Shown here piece after piece: positions 22,925 to 32,537 of a DNA stretch of 64,000 nt. Both the position numbers and the translations under genes were made by a program. The DNA is taken from contig NZ_JOAI01000007.1 of assembly GCF_000717715.1 (NCBI RefSeq), positions 62,001 through 126,000 of the forward strand. The letters are read 5' to 3'. This stretch comes from Streptomyces sp. NRRL B-24484. GTDB taxonomy: Bacteria > Actinomycetota > Actinomycetes > Streptomycetales > Streptomycetaceae. The notes beneath the pieces are model-generated. The model was given only the letters and a program-made list of their open reading frames with translations. It did no database searches and was not told the origin of the DNA. Positions within the stretch are counted from its first letter, which is position 1. Every line of letters starts with the position of its first letter.

Positions 22925-25900
22925 ATGGTGCGTGAGGCACAACTGGCCGCGCTGCAGGCACGGGTGGACCGGACCTTGGAGAGCGGGGATCCGTCGTGGG
23001 TCCTGGGACCGGGTGTCCTCCGTGACGCCCGACGGCTGGCCGAGGCCCATGACGACGTCGAGGTCCGCTACGCCCTCGGCTGGTTCCGCTGGAGTCGGTA
23101 CCTGTACGGCGGCCGGCGGAGCTTCTCCCGGGACGAGCTGACAGCCGAGCTGAGGGATGCCGTCGAGGCGTTCACCGTGTGCTTCATGCTCGTCGGTGCC
23201 GATGATCTGCCCGAGCCGCTGCTGCCCGTGATCGCGGAGCGTGCGGCCCTGCAGGCTGTCGCGGCCTTCCGGCGTGCACAAGGCTCACCCGACCGCATCA
23301 GCTGCGCCGTCGCTGCAACGATGGTGCGGCGCGTCCTGGCCGCCACTCCCACCGACAGCCCGAAGCGCGCGGAACGATTGGCGTTGGTCGCCGAGGTGGT
23401 TCGTGACTGGGGCGTACGCGGCCTGCGGATCCTGGACCCGGATCTGCTTCTCGCATGCGTCCGCGGGGCTCTGGAGGCCGCTCCTGACGACCACCCGGAC
23501 CGCGTGGCGTGGCTGACCGACATCGCAGGCCTGCTCCAGGCGCGCGGCCAGCGGACCGAGTCGGCGGACGACCTGGACGAAGCGGCCGAAGCGGCGTGGG
23601 AGGCCGTGGTCGAGGCCGGTCCTGACCACCCCGACATCGCGGAGCCGCTGTGGATGCTGGGCATCACCCTGGCGAGCAGGCACAACGTGACCGCGGAGGA
23701 CACTGACCTCGACAAGGCCATCACCTACCTGCGGATGGCGCTCTCCGCCACCCCCGCCGACCACCCGCGGCACGCGATGCGGCTCTCGCACCTCGGCACA
23801 GCGCTCCGCGCCCGCTACCAGGCCAAGGGGGAACGGGCCGACCTGGAGGAGTCCATCGAGGTCGGCCAGCGGGCCGTGTCGGTCGGCTCGGCCGAGGAAT
23901 TCGTCCACGCGGACGCGCTGGCAACGCTGGGGAACGCCCTGTGGGCCCGGCGACTGTTGACAGGGTCCGCGGACGACCGGGACGAAGCCATCGTTCTGGG
24001 GCGGCAGGCGGCGGCCACTGTGTCCGATCAGGAGCGGCCGGTCGTGCTGGCGAACCTGGGAGGCCGGTTGGCCCAGCGGTTCGACCGGACAGGGGCGCTG
24101 GCGGACGCGGACGCCGCCGTCGAACACCTGCAGGAGGTGACGGACGCCACGCGGGCCCGCGGCGACTCCGTGTTCCTGGAGGCGGCAGCGAATCTCAGCT
24201 CCGTGCTGATGCGGCGGTTCGAGGTGACCGGCGCGCTGGCGGACCTGGACGAGGCCATTGCGAAGGCGCGCGAGGTCGTTGCCGCTGCCGCCACCGAGCC
24301 GCTCTACCTGTGGGGTGCCCGGGGCAACCTCGCAGTCATGCTGATGCGGCGGTCGGAACGGACCGGCACGTCGGCGGACCTGGACGAGGCCGTCACCCTG
24401 GCGCGTGCCGCCGCGGCCGCGGCCACCGAGCCGCACCGCAGCAGACTCCTGGCCAACCTCGGCAGCGTCTTGCAGGCGCGGGCCGAACTCGGCGAGTCGG
24501 CCGCGGACCTGGACGAGGCGATCACCGCGGCGCGGGCCGCCGCGGCCACGACCACCGACCCGGTCGACCTCGCTTCGGCGCAGTCCGGCCTCGCCAACGC
24601 ACTGATGCGGCGGTCGGAACTGACCGGCACGTCGGCGGACCTGGACGAGGCCATCACGATCGGGCGGCAGGTGGCGGACACCGTGCCTGCCGATTTCCTC
24701 GAACGGGCGACCTGCCTGTCGAACCTCGCCGGTGCGCTGACCGTCCGGTTCCGACGGTCGGCGTCCCAGACAGACCTGACGGAGGCGATCTCCCACTACC
24801 TGGCAGCGGCGAAGGCGGCCGCCACCGCCTCGGCCGCGGTCAACGCCTCGTACCGGGCCGCTCGTCTGCTGGCCGAAACGGGAGACCACGGACGAGCGGC
24901 ACAAGCGGCGGAGAACGCGGTACTGCGGCTCCCCGAGGTGGCCCCACGCCGTCTTGAACGCGGGGATCAGCAGCACGCAGTAGGGCAGTTCTCGGGGCTG
25001 GCAGGCCGCGCCGCCGCGCTGGCACTCGCCGCCCCCGGCGGTACGGATGCAGAGCGGGCGGCTCGGGCGCTGCGCCTGCTGGAGGCCGGCCGGGCGGTTC
25101 TGATCGGCCAGACGCTGGAGACCCGCGGTGACCTCACCGACCTGTACGCGCTCCGGGCCGACCTGGCCACCCGTTACGTCGAGCTGCGCGCGCGGCTCGA
25201 CGCGGGGACGAGGACGACCGCGGCGATCCGTCCCCTCGGCGGGACGGCCGACGAGGAGCTCGCCCACGAGCGCCTGGCCCGGGGCCGGCGCGTGGCGGCA
25301 GAGGAGTTCGCCGCGCTGCTGGAGGAGATCCGCGACCTGAAGGGCTTCGCCTCCTTCGCCCTGCCGCCCACCGACGAGGAGCTCATCGCCGAGGCTGCCC
25401 ACGGCCCCGTCGTGGTGTTCAACATCAGCGAGTACCGCAGCGACGCACTGCTGATCACCACCGACGGCATCAGGAACCTGGAACTGCCGGGCCTCACCCC
25501 CGGCATGGTGACCGACCAGGTGAACCGCTTCCGCAACGCCCTGCACACGGCGCGCGCGGCCACAGAGGCGACCGACGCGGAGCTGGCCGCGGCCCAGCGG
25601 GCCGTGGTCTCCGTCCTCACGTGGCTGTGGGACGTGGCGACCGGCCCGGTGCTGGCGGCGCTGAACATGCACGGCCGCCAGGATGTCTCGGACGACTGGC
25701 CCCGCGTGTGGTGGGTTCCGGGCGGGCTGCTGGGCCTGCTCCCCCTGCACGCCGCCGGCTATCACAACGACCGTCCGGAGAGGCCGCGCCAGCGGCGCAC
25801 CGTCATGGACCGCGTCGTCTCCTCCTACACCCCGACGGTCCGCGCGCTGCGCCACTCCCGCGAACGTGCCGCCCGTGCCACGGGCGGCACGCCGGCCCGA

Positions 25901-26572
25901 AGCCTGGTGGTGGCGATGCCGACCACTCCCGGTCTGCCGGGAAACGGCCGACTGCACTACGTGGGGAAGGAAGTGGCGATGCTCCTCGGGCGGCTGCCCG
26001 ATCCGGTCCTGCTCGAGGAACCGGACCCCGAGAACGGCCGTGCAGTGTCGGCCGGCGCCCTGCCGACGCGAGACCACGTCCTCGCCCAGCTGCCGCACTG
26101 CTCGATCGCGCACTTCGCCTGCCACGGTTTCAGCGACCCGGCCGACCCGTCCCGGAGCCTCATGCTGCTCCACGACTTCGCGCAGGCTCCGCTGACCGTG
26201 GGCAGCCTCGCGTCCGTCGCGCTCGACGAGGCGCGGCTCGCCTACCTGTCGGCCTGCCGCACCGCGGCCATCGACAACTCCGAGCTGCTGGACGAGGCCA
26301 TCCACCTCACGTCGGCCTTCCAGCTCGCCGGCTTCCCCCATGTGATCGGCACCCTGTGGGAGATCGACGACCAGGTTGCCGTCACGGTCGCCTCGCTGTT
26401 CTACGCCGGCCTCGGAGCCGGCCGGGCGTCGCCGGACCCGGACCGGGCGGCCCGTGCGCTCCACCAGGCTGTCCGTCGGGTCCGCGACGGTTACGGGCTT
26501 CCGCCTCACCTCAACCTCAACCTGAACGGGGCACCGAGGCTCTGGGCCGCCTATCTGCACGTGGGCGCCTGA
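22925..26572 (+). CDS. CHAT-domain (caspase-like) protease with TPR-like repeats
   Basis: 1215 residues from ATG 22925 (GTG 22928 is also in frame). Residues about 150-700 form tandem helical repeats with the unit LMRRSE.TGTSADLDEAI, a TPR-like sensor platform. Some units are nearly identical at DNA level. Residues about 860-1215 are a CHAT domain: VVVFNISEYRSDALLIT, WWVPGGLLGLLPLHAAG, SSYTPTVRALRHSRE, the catalytic His in SIAHFACHGFSDP (near 1065) and the catalytic Cys in LAYLSACRTA (near 1110), then GFPHVIGTLWEIDD. Both catalytic residues are intact. CHAT proteins cleave partner proteins in programmed-death or defence systems. It is divergent from the two partner genes. Confidence 0.93.
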   Translation: MVREAQLAALQARVDRTLESGDPSWVLGPGVLRDARRLAEAHDDVEVRYALGWFRWSRYLYGGRRSFSRDELTAELRDAVEAFTVCFMLVGADDLPEPLLPVIAERAALQAVAAFRRAQGSPDRISCAVAATMVRRVLAATPTDSPKRAERLALVAEVVRDWGVRGLRILDPDLLLACVRGALEAAPDDHPDRVAWLTDIAGLLQARGQRTESADDLDEAAEAAWEAVVEAGPDHPDIAEPLWMLGITLASRHNVTAEDTDLDKAITYLRMALSATPADHPRHAMRLSHLGTALRARYQAKGERADLEESIEVGQRAVSVGSAEEFVHADALATLGNALWARRLLTGSADDRDEAIVLGRQAAATVSDQERPVVLANLGGRLAQRFDRTGALADADAAVEHLQEVTDATRARGDSVFLEAAANLSSVLMRRFEVTGALADLDEAIAKAREVVAAAATEPLYLWGARGNLAVMLMRRSERTGTSADLDEAVTLARAAAAAATEPHRSRLLANLGSVLQARAELGESAADLDEAITAARAAAATTTDPVDLASAQSGLANALMRRSELTGTSADLDEAITIGRQVADTVPADFLERATCLSNLAGALTVRFRRSASQTDLTEAISHYLAAAKAAATASAAVNASYRAARLLAETGDHGRAAQAAENAVLRLPEVAPRRLERGDQQHAVGQFSGLAGRAAALALAAPGGTDAERAARALRLLEAGRAVLIGQTLETRGDLTDLYALRADLATRYVELRARLDAGTRTTAAIRPLGGTADEELAHERLARGRRVAAEEFAALLEEIRDLKGFASFALPPTDEELIAEAAHGPVVVFNISEYRSDALLITTDGIRNLELPGLTPGMVTDQVNRFRNALHTARAATEATDAELAAAQRAVVSVLTWLWDVATGPVLAALNMHGRQDVSDDWPRVWWVPGGLLGLLPLHAAGYHNDRPERPRQRRTVMDRVVSSYTPTVRALRHSRERAARATGGTPARSLVVAMPTTPGLPGNGRLHYVGKEVAMLLGRLPDPVLLEEPDPENGRAVSAGALPTRDHVLAQLPHCSIAHFACHGFSDPADPSRSLMLLHDFAQAPLTVGSLASVALDEARLAYLSACRTAAIDNSELLDEAIHLTSAFQLAGFPHVIGTLWEIDDQVAVTVASLFYAGLGAGRASPDPDRAARALHQAVRRVRDGYGLPPHLNLNLNGAPRLWAAYLHVGA

Positions 26573-27049
26573 GCGGTCGATGCGCCGACTGTCCGTCCCG
26601 TTGGACAGGGAGGCGTGCAGCTTCGTGTCGGCAGGTTCGTCGAAGGTGTCCAGGGCCAGTTCCTGCACGGGTCGGTGGCACCCGGACGGATCGGACGGCC
26701 CAGCCGGAGTACCGGCACCGCGGGCGGGCCGCCGACGTGCTCCACCGGTTCCTCGCCGCGGTCGCCCTCGGGCTCCTCTCCCGTCAGGGGCGCTTCCCCG
26801 GTCCCCTGGGCAGAGCGGGAGCGAGACCGGACAGCCGGTGTGCAGGAGCGCAGGGCTCGGCCGGCGACCTGCTGCACGGTCAGATGAGGACTTGGGCGAA
26901 CAGGCCGGTGACGTCGGCGGCGAGAGCGAGGACGGCGGCGAACCCCGCGTCCGCGCCCGCACGGGCGGAGGGGTGGGTGACGAGTCCTACCCCCTCCGCG
27001 CAGCTTCCGACAGCCCGGTCGGTCGGGCGGCCTGTTCTGATGGTCCCGG
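26573..27049. other. 477-bp gene-poor stretch with probable coding remnants
   Basis: No intact gene is supported. On the minus strand near 26580-26680 the frame reads VQELALDTFDEPADT then KLHASLSNGTDS, unusually protein-like for non-coding DNA, and on the plus strand near 26730-26790 one reads VLHRFLAAVALGLLSRQGRF. Neither has a credible start, stop context or partner. They may be decayed gene fragments between the convergent CHAT and bpX operons. Confidence 0.35.
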
Positions 27050-30000
27050 TCAGTCCGCGGTGATGCGGAGGTTGGCGAGGACGGTGGTGTCGTCGTCGGC
27101 GAGGGCCAGGATGCGGCCGCTGCGGTGCCAGTAGGTGGCGGTGGTGGCGTGGCGGCGGACGCCGACCGGGGTGGGGCGGCCGTCGGGGCCGCTGGGTGCG
27201 GCGGGGACACGGAGGGTCAGGAGCGGGCTGTCGGTGGGGCGGCGGCCGGCCCGGACGGTGAGGTCACCGGTGCCGGATACGGGGACGGTCAGCGCCCAGT
27301 CGTCGCCGTCGGTGTGCGGGGGCGCGACGGGCAGGCCGTCGACGGTGAACGGGCCCGGGGTGGGGACGCCGAACCAGCGCAGGGTGGTCCGGCCCGCCTC
27401 GCGGTCGGCGGTGGTGAGCAGCCGGCCGCCGCCGGCGAGTGCGGCGAGGCCCACGAACGTGCCGGCTGAACCGAGTTCGTCGTCGGTGAGGGCGGTCCGG
27501 GAGGTCAACCGCCAGCCGGGCAGCTCCCAGGTCCAGCACTCGGTGAGTCCGGTGCCGAAGCGGGGACGGGTCAGGACGATGGCGGAGCAGCGGTTCGCGG
27601 TGCGCGACGGCGGGCCGGCCGGGCGCTGGTCCCCTTGGGCGTTGTCGCCGCCGAGTTCTCGCCAGACGACGGTGGGCCGGTCCGCCGCGGTGTCGAGGAC
27701 CACGATGCCGTGAGCGTCGACGCCGATCAGGTGCCGGCCGTCGTAGGTGCCGAGCGTGGCGGTGGAGCGCAGGGTGGTCCAGGGTCGCAGCGTTCGGGTG
27801 GCGAGGTCGAGCCGGGAGATCTCGGTGACCCGGCCGTGGTCGGCGATCACGAGGGCGTTGCCGCCGTGGTCGGCGAGGACCAGGCGGTCGGCGGGGGTGT
27901 CCCAGCGGGCCTTGGTCCGCCCGTCGGGTGTGAGCAGCCGGACGCCTGCCTGGCCGCAGGCGAGTAGCAGGGCGCCGGAGTGCAGGTAGGCCGCGTCGAG
28001 TACCGGGAGGGTGCCGGGGCGGTCGGCGGCGGTGAGTTCCAGCGGTCGTCCGCCGCTTCGGCCGGGTCGGACGGGACGGGGCAGGTCGGCGGCGGTGAGT
28101 GGGTCGGCGCGGGCGAGCAGGCGGTCGAAGCGGGCGCGGTCGGTGCCCTGGGCGGCGTGTGTGCCGAAGCCGCCGTCGCGTACGGCGGCGCGGGCGGCGG
28201 CGGTCGCCAGTTCGCGGTCCACCACCGGGTCGGCGGCTGGGAGTTCGGACAGGGTGGTGAGCAGGGCTGCCCGCCCGCCGCGACCGGACCGCTCGTCGCT
28301 GTCGATCACGGTGCGGGCGAGTTGCACGGTCGCGGCGGGCGCGCCGAGGGCGAGCAGGTGAGCGAGTGCCCGGCCCTGGGCGGGGCCGCCGAGGGCCACC
28401 GCGTCGCGCAGGTCGGCGACGACGGAGCCGCGCAGTTCCTCCTCGGGCCAGACCGCTTCGACGGCGCCGATCCGGTCGCCGGCGCTGCGGCAGTGCTGTG
28501 CCCAGGCGAGCCGCAGTTCGCGGGCCGCGGCCGGGTCGGTGGCGGTGAGCCGTTCGACGGCGAGCGGGAAGGCGCCGCGCCGGTGGGCGGTCCGCACGGC
28601 GCGGTCGCGGTCGCCGGCCCGCCACCAGAGACGGACGACCAGGTCGGGGTCGAGTTCGCGGCCCTCGGCCAGTTCGGCGGCCTGGGCGGTGCGGCCGTGC
28701 CGGTCGAGGAAGGCGACCGCCTCGCCGGACCGGTGCAGCAGGTCGGCGAGGACGAACGCGGCCTCGTCGATGCGGCCCTCGCGTTCCAGGGCCTCGGCGG
28801 CGGCACGGTAGAGGCCGGTGAGGTACTGCTGCGCGTCGAGGCCGGAGAGTGCGGACGTGCCGCCGGGGACGGCGACACCCGGGGTGGCGCGCAGTGCGCC
28901 GGTGTAGCGCGACGGCAGGCCGAGGCTCAGCCAGTCCTGCCGGTCGCCGCCGGGGGCGCCGAGCTGGATGGCGTCGCGCAGCGCGTCCTCCCAGCGCTTC
29001 TCCCGGAACGCCCGGTCGAGGCGGTACAGGTAGCGGGCGTGGCGGCCGCGGACCAGGGCGGCGGCGGGGCTGCGCAGGGTGAGCCGGGCGAGCAGGCCGC
29101 GCAGCAGGGGACGGCGGGGCCGGCCGCCTGCTGCTGAGCGGCCCGCTGCGCCGGCCGCCGTCCCGGGGCGGCCGGTGCCTGCTGCGCCGCCGCCCGCGCC
29201 GCCGGTCTGCTGCCGCCGGGCACGAGCGGCGAGGGCGACGACCAACAGGAGGACGAGACCGAACAGCGGCGACGCGGATCCGATGTCGCCCGAGGCGAGC
29301 CCGTCGACCGTCCGGACCAGGATCAGCACGAGGCCGATCAGCACGAGACCTGCGCCGGCGAGGTTCACGAGGAGTCGCAGCGCGGTCCGGGCACCGTGGA
29401 GCGCGGATCGCAGGAGGCGGCCGAGGCCGCGCGGTGGCCACAGTCCGGCCCGGGATGCCGCGCCGCGGTGCGGGGTCTTCGGTGACGGCCCGCGGCGGGT
29501 GAAGCGCGGCCCGTCGGCCGTCCGGCGCAGGCGTGGCCGGGGCAGGGCGATGACGGGCAGGCGGTCGCGGAGCCGGGGCTTACGGGTTGTGTCGAGCAGC
29601 CGGTCGGCGGTGGCCGAGCGGGCGCCGAGTCCGGCGGCGGTGCGCAGATCGGGGGCGGCCGGGGGCGGCACGGCGTCGACGACGGGTGCCGGGGCGGGCA
29701 GGGTGCCGACGGGGCCGAGCCGGTGGACGGTGAGGCCGCCGGGGTCGAGCCAGTCCGCCGGGTCGACGGTGGGCAGTTCGGCGATCGGGTGCGCCTCGAT
29801 GCGGCCGCGGGTGGTGAGCAGCAGGTACCCGGCGGGTGCGTCGGTGGGGCCGGTGCCGACGGCGACCAGCGCGCCGGCGGTGCGGCGCACGGGCAGTCCC
29901 GGGGCCAGGTCGGCGCGGACGGTGACGGGTGCGCTCAGGGTGAGGAGCCAGCGCCCGTCGGGCAGGCGGTGCAGTTCGGCGCCGTCCTGCCAGTGGGCGA

Positions 30001-30205
30001 GGACCCGGGTGGCGGCCTCCGCCGGTCCGGTGACGGGGGTGTCGAGGACGAAGCCGGCGGCTTCGACGGTGCCGCGGAAGTCCCCGGGTGCGGGCGGGCG
30101 GGCGGTGGTGGTGCGCGGGTCGGGCCCGTCGGCTGCTGCGGGGGTGCGGGCGGCGGCCCGGTCGGTGGCCGGGCGGGCCGGGCGGGGCGCCCCGCTGGTG
30201 CTCAC
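27050..30205 (-). CDS. bpX6-type beta-propeller protein of a MoxR/bpX system
   Basis: 1051 residues from GTG 30205, overlapping the upstream gene by GTGA. After a disordered 45-residue leader comes a domain that I match to bpX6 (FRGTVEAAGFVLDTPV, RVLAHWQDGAELHRLPDGRWLLTL). Then a Pro/Arg-rich linker, two hydrophobic helices near 275-325 (LLVNLAGAGLVLIGLVLILV, LFGLVLLLVVALAA), a helical-repeat segment (about 400-690) and a C-terminal propeller from about 730 with recurring blades such as GTLPVLDAAYLHSGALLLACGQAG. The membrane helices place it at the membrane. In published surveys of NTP-dependent conflict systems, bpX proteins accompany MoxR ATPases. The precise role is unknown. Confidence 0.72.
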   Translation of the reverse strand: MSTSGAPRPARPATDRAAARTPAAADGPDPRTTTARPPAPGDFRGTVEAAGFVLDTPVTGPAEAATRVLAHWQDGAELHRLPDGRWLLTLSAPVTVRADLAPGLPVRRTAGALVAVGTGPTDAPAGYLLLTTRGRIEAHPIAELPTVDPADWLDPGGLTVHRLGPVGTLPAPAPVVDAVPPPAAPDLRTAAGLGARSATADRLLDTTRKPRLRDRLPVIALPRPRLRRTADGPRFTRRGPSPKTPHRGAASRAGLWPPRGLGRLLRSALHGARTALRLLVNLAGAGLVLIGLVLILVRTVDGLASGDIGSASPLFGLVLLLVVALAARARRQQTGGAGGGAAGTGRPGTAAGAAGRSAAGGRPRRPLLRGLLARLTLRSPAAALVRGRHARYLYRLDRAFREKRWEDALRDAIQLGAPGGDRQDWLSLGLPSRYTGALRATPGVAVPGGTSALSGLDAQQYLTGLYRAAAEALEREGRIDEAAFVLADLLHRSGEAVAFLDRHGRTAQAAELAEGRELDPDLVVRLWWRAGDRDRAVRTAHRRGAFPLAVERLTATDPAAARELRLAWAQHCRSAGDRIGAVEAVWPEEELRGSVVADLRDAVALGGPAQGRALAHLLALGAPAATVQLARTVIDSDERSGRGGRAALLTTLSELPAADPVVDRELATAAARAAVRDGGFGTHAAQGTDRARFDRLLARADPLTAADLPRPVRPGRSGGRPLELTAADRPGTLPVLDAAYLHSGALLLACGQAGVRLLTPDGRTKARWDTPADRLVLADHGGNALVIADHGRVTEISRLDLATRTLRPWTTLRSTATLGTYDGRHLIGVDAHGIVVLDTAADRPTVVWRELGGDNAQGDQRPAGPPSRTANRCSAIVLTRPRFGTGLTECWTWELPGWRLTSRTALTDDELGSAGTFVGLAALAGGGRLLTTADREAGRTTLRWFGVPTPGPFTVDGLPVAPPHTDGDDWALTVPVSGTGDLTVRAGRRPTDSPLLTLRVPAAPSGPDGRPTPVGVRRHATTATYWHRSGRILALADDDTTVLANLRITAD

Positions 30206-31893
30206 TGGTCGCTCCCGATGACGTGGTGGATCCGTCCGGTGCCCGCGTCGCCGACCAGGATCCGGTCGGGGCCCTTGGGCACGGCGATCAGGGGCAGGGT
30301 GGGGTGGAGGGCGGGGCGGCCGCTGCCGCCGGACAGCCGGGCGAGGGTGCGCCGACCGTTGGCACCGGCAGAGCGCAGTACGGCGTCCTTGCGGCCGACG
30401 GTGATCAGGGCGGCACCCTCGGCGCCGTGGGTCAGCCCGATCACGTCCGCCTGCTCCCGGACGGTGACGAGCTGGTGGCCGCCGTCGCGGTCGACGAGAT
30501 CCCAGGTCTGGCGGTCCGTGCTCCAGGCGACGGCGCCGGCGCCGTGCAGCAGGTGGCGCGCCTGCGCGGCGCCGGCCGGCAGGTTGCCCTGGTACAGGCG
30601 GGTGTCACGGGCCCGGTCGTAGGGCAGGTCCGCTGCCTGTCTGCCGACCGGTCCGTCGTCCTGGGCCCGGCCGTCCGGGCCGATCCGCCACCAGCGGCCG
30701 GCAATGGGCAGCCGCAGGAACCGGTCGTCGACCAGGAGCGGCAGCACCGGCTCGGTCAGCAGCGCGTCCAGGCCGTCGCGGTCGAGCCCGAGAGCGGCGC
30801 TGTCGGGGACCACGTACTCGCCGCGTTCGCAGAACCGGCGCCCGCTCACGTACGGGAAGAGCCGGCGGTCCCGGGCGCAGAGGACGATCAGGCGCCGTCC
30901 TGTGCGGCCGGCGGCCAGGGCGGGCCCGGGCAGGTCGTGGCGGCGGGCGCGGACCGTGGTCGCCTGCCGGGCGGTGCCGGGCAGGTGCACGGCGAGCAGG
31001 ACGTCCGCGTGGCGGCCGCGGGCCAGCAGGGTGCGGGAGTCGGTGGTGAAGACCGGCAGGGCGCCGCCGCGGACTCCGGTCGGCAGCACGGCTTGCACCG
31101 GGGCGGCGCGGCGGAAGGCGGCGCCGCGCAGTGCCCGGACGGCGATGTCGGGGGCGGGCAGTGGCAGCAGCGCGGTGGTGGGGGCGGCCCGGCCGGTGGT
31201 GATGTGCACCTCGACGCCGGTGGCGCCGTTCGCGTCCCACTGCGCGGGCCGCGCGGTCAGGGTCCGGGTGCCGGCCGGGAGGAGGGCGGCGAGGTGTTCG
31301 GAGGTGAGCACCCAGGCACGGTCGCCGTCCTCCAGGAGCTCGCAGGCGTGCCGGACGTCCTCGGGGGTCGGGTCGCTCCGGCGGCGGGCCTCCAGCCAGG
31401 CCGGGAGCAGGTCCTCCAGGTCGCCGTCGAGCCAGGTGCCGGAGAGGTCGCCGAGGATGCCGACCCGCAGATCGGTGCCGCGGGCGGCGGCCCTGCGGTG
31501 CAGGACGAGCAGGGCGGCGAGCTGGACGAGGCGGGCGGCGCCGGCCTGCTCCGGGCCGGTGTCCGCCAGCACGACGGTCCGGCCGGTCGGCGTGGGCGAG
31601 GTGAACTCGGGCGCGAGGTGCAGGAGTTCGCCGTCGACGAGGCGGCGGACGAACTCGTCGGGGAACTCGTCGGCGAGCAGCCACTCGGAGGGGAGCAGTT
31701 GGTCCGGGCGGCCCGTGCGGGCGAGGCCGCCGTGGCCGTCCGGGGTGCCCTGGGCCCTGGTGACCGGCTCGTGCTCGGAGACCAGAGCGTCCAGGCGGCG
31801 CAGCAACGGGCCCAGGGCGGTGGCGAGTTCGGGGGTGAGGGCGGCGAGGGAGGCCGACCAGGGGGCGAGGGCGGAGGGAAGGGCGCCGGTCAT
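30202..31893 (-). CDS. vWA-like plus beta-propeller component of a MoxR/bpX system
   Basis: 563 residues from ATG 31893, overlapping its neighbours by 4 nt on both sides. The N-terminal about 230 residues resemble a von Willebrand A domain: GRTVVLADTGPEQAGAARLV sits where the metal site (DxSxS) would be but lacks its serines, followed by RVGILGDLSGTWLDGDLEDLLPAW. The C-terminal half alternates short beta-rich units (RLPIAGRWWRIGPDGRA, QTWDLVDRDGGHQLVTV, GAALITVGRKDAVLRSAG, LPLIAVPKGPDRILVGDAGTG) consistent with propeller blades. vWA and propeller proteins are standard partners of MoxR ATPases. Domain assignment is by motif reading and moderately certain. Confidence 0.6.
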   Translation of the reverse strand: MTGALPSALAPWSASLAALTPELATALGPLLRRLDALVSEHEPVTRAQGTPDGHGGLARTGRPDQLLPSEWLLADEFPDEFVRRLVDGELLHLAPEFTSPTPTGRTVVLADTGPEQAGAARLVQLAALLVLHRRAAARGTDLRVGILGDLSGTWLDGDLEDLLPAWLEARRRSDPTPEDVRHACELLEDGDRAWVLTSEHLAALLPAGTRTLTARPAQWDANGATGVEVHITTGRAAPTTALLPLPAPDIAVRALRGAAFRRAAPVQAVLPTGVRGGALPVFTTDSRTLLARGRHADVLLAVHLPGTARQATTVRARRHDLPGPALAAGRTGRRLIVLCARDRRLFPYVSGRRFCERGEYVVPDSAALGLDRDGLDALLTEPVLPLLVDDRFLRLPIAGRWWRIGPDGRAQDDGPVGRQAADLPYDRARDTRLYQGNLPAGAAQARHLLHGAGAVAWSTDRQTWDLVDRDGGHQLVTVREQADVIGLTHGAEGAALITVGRKDAVLRSAGANGRRTLARLSGGSGRPALHPTLPLIAVPKGPDRILVGDAGTGRIHHVIGSDQ

Positions 31894-32537
31894 GCGGGAC
31901 GGCTTCCGGTGGGCTGCCCGGCGGATCCGGGTGCGGCCGGCCCGGGCCCGGTGCGGGCCGGTGCGGGGCCGGGGGCCGGGACGGCGTCGGGCCGCGGCCC
32001 GGCATCCGGCTCGGCCGGAAGGAAGCGGTCCAGCGCCGCGGGGTCGGTGGTGAGCGGCGGCGGGTCGGCGACCATCGCATGCCCGGGCAGCAGGACGCAC
32101 ACCTGGCCGCGCCGGGCGCCGAGGGCGGCCGGCCACAGGGCGGCCGCGGGCAGCGGGCGTGCCGTGGTGGGCACGAGCAGGTCACCGTCGCGCCCGAGGT
32201 AGCGGGCACCGTCGGCCCAGGGCAGGTCGCCGGCGGCGCCGAGAACGAGCAGGGCACCGGCGTCCGCGAGCGTGCCGAGCCGCGCACCGGCGAGCAGCCG
32301 GGCGCGGGCCGCCGCGGCCAGCGCCGGCACGGCGTCGCCGAGCGCGAGCACCGCGGCGGCCGGCAGGGGCGGTTCGCGCCGTTCCCAGCGCAGCGTGAAG
32401 ACCGGCTCCGCGGCCGAGCCGCGAACGCTGAGCGGCCCGGCGGCGGTGGCCGCGCCGGACGCGACCGCGCTGCCGGGGCTGCCGGGGCCGCCAGGGCGGG
32501 ACGGCTGGACGGGAACGGACGCCTCGGCGGAGTTCAT
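31890..32537 (-). CDS. bpX5-type small protein of a MoxR/bpX system
   Basis: 215 residues from ATG 32537, overlapping the MoxR stop and the next start by 4 nt each. A flexible N-terminus leads to FTLRWERREPPLPAAAVLALGDAVPALAAAARARL, then GALLVLGAAGDLPWADGARYLGRD, GDLLVPTTARPLPAAALWPAALG and QVCVLLPGHAMVADPPPL, ending in a Pro-rich tail. The opening WERREPPLPAAAVLALGD pattern is what I associate with bpX5 proteins, small partners in MoxR/bpX operons. No catalytic motif is visible; an adaptor or presenting role is likely. Confidence 0.65.
   Translation of the reverse strand: MNSAEASVPVQPSRPGGPGSPGSAVASGAATAAGPLSVRGSAAEPVFTLRWERREPPLPAAAVLALGDAVPALAAAARARLLAGARLGTLADAGALLVLGAAGDLPWADGARYLGRDGDLLVPTTARPLPAAALWPAALGARRGQVCVLLPGHAMVADPPPLTTDPAALDRFLPAEPDAGPRPDAVPAPGPAPARTGPGPAAPGSAGQPTGSRPA

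Noticed and set aside
24200..24660. Direct repeats considered as a mobile or CRISPR-like element
   Set aside because: They are in-frame TPR units inside a gene, not spaced by unique spacers of fixed size.
23285..26962. 1225-residue minus-strand frame opposite the CHAT gene
   Set aside because: Mirror reading produced by third-position GC bias; only its first part (near 26.6 kb) might hold a decayed fragment.
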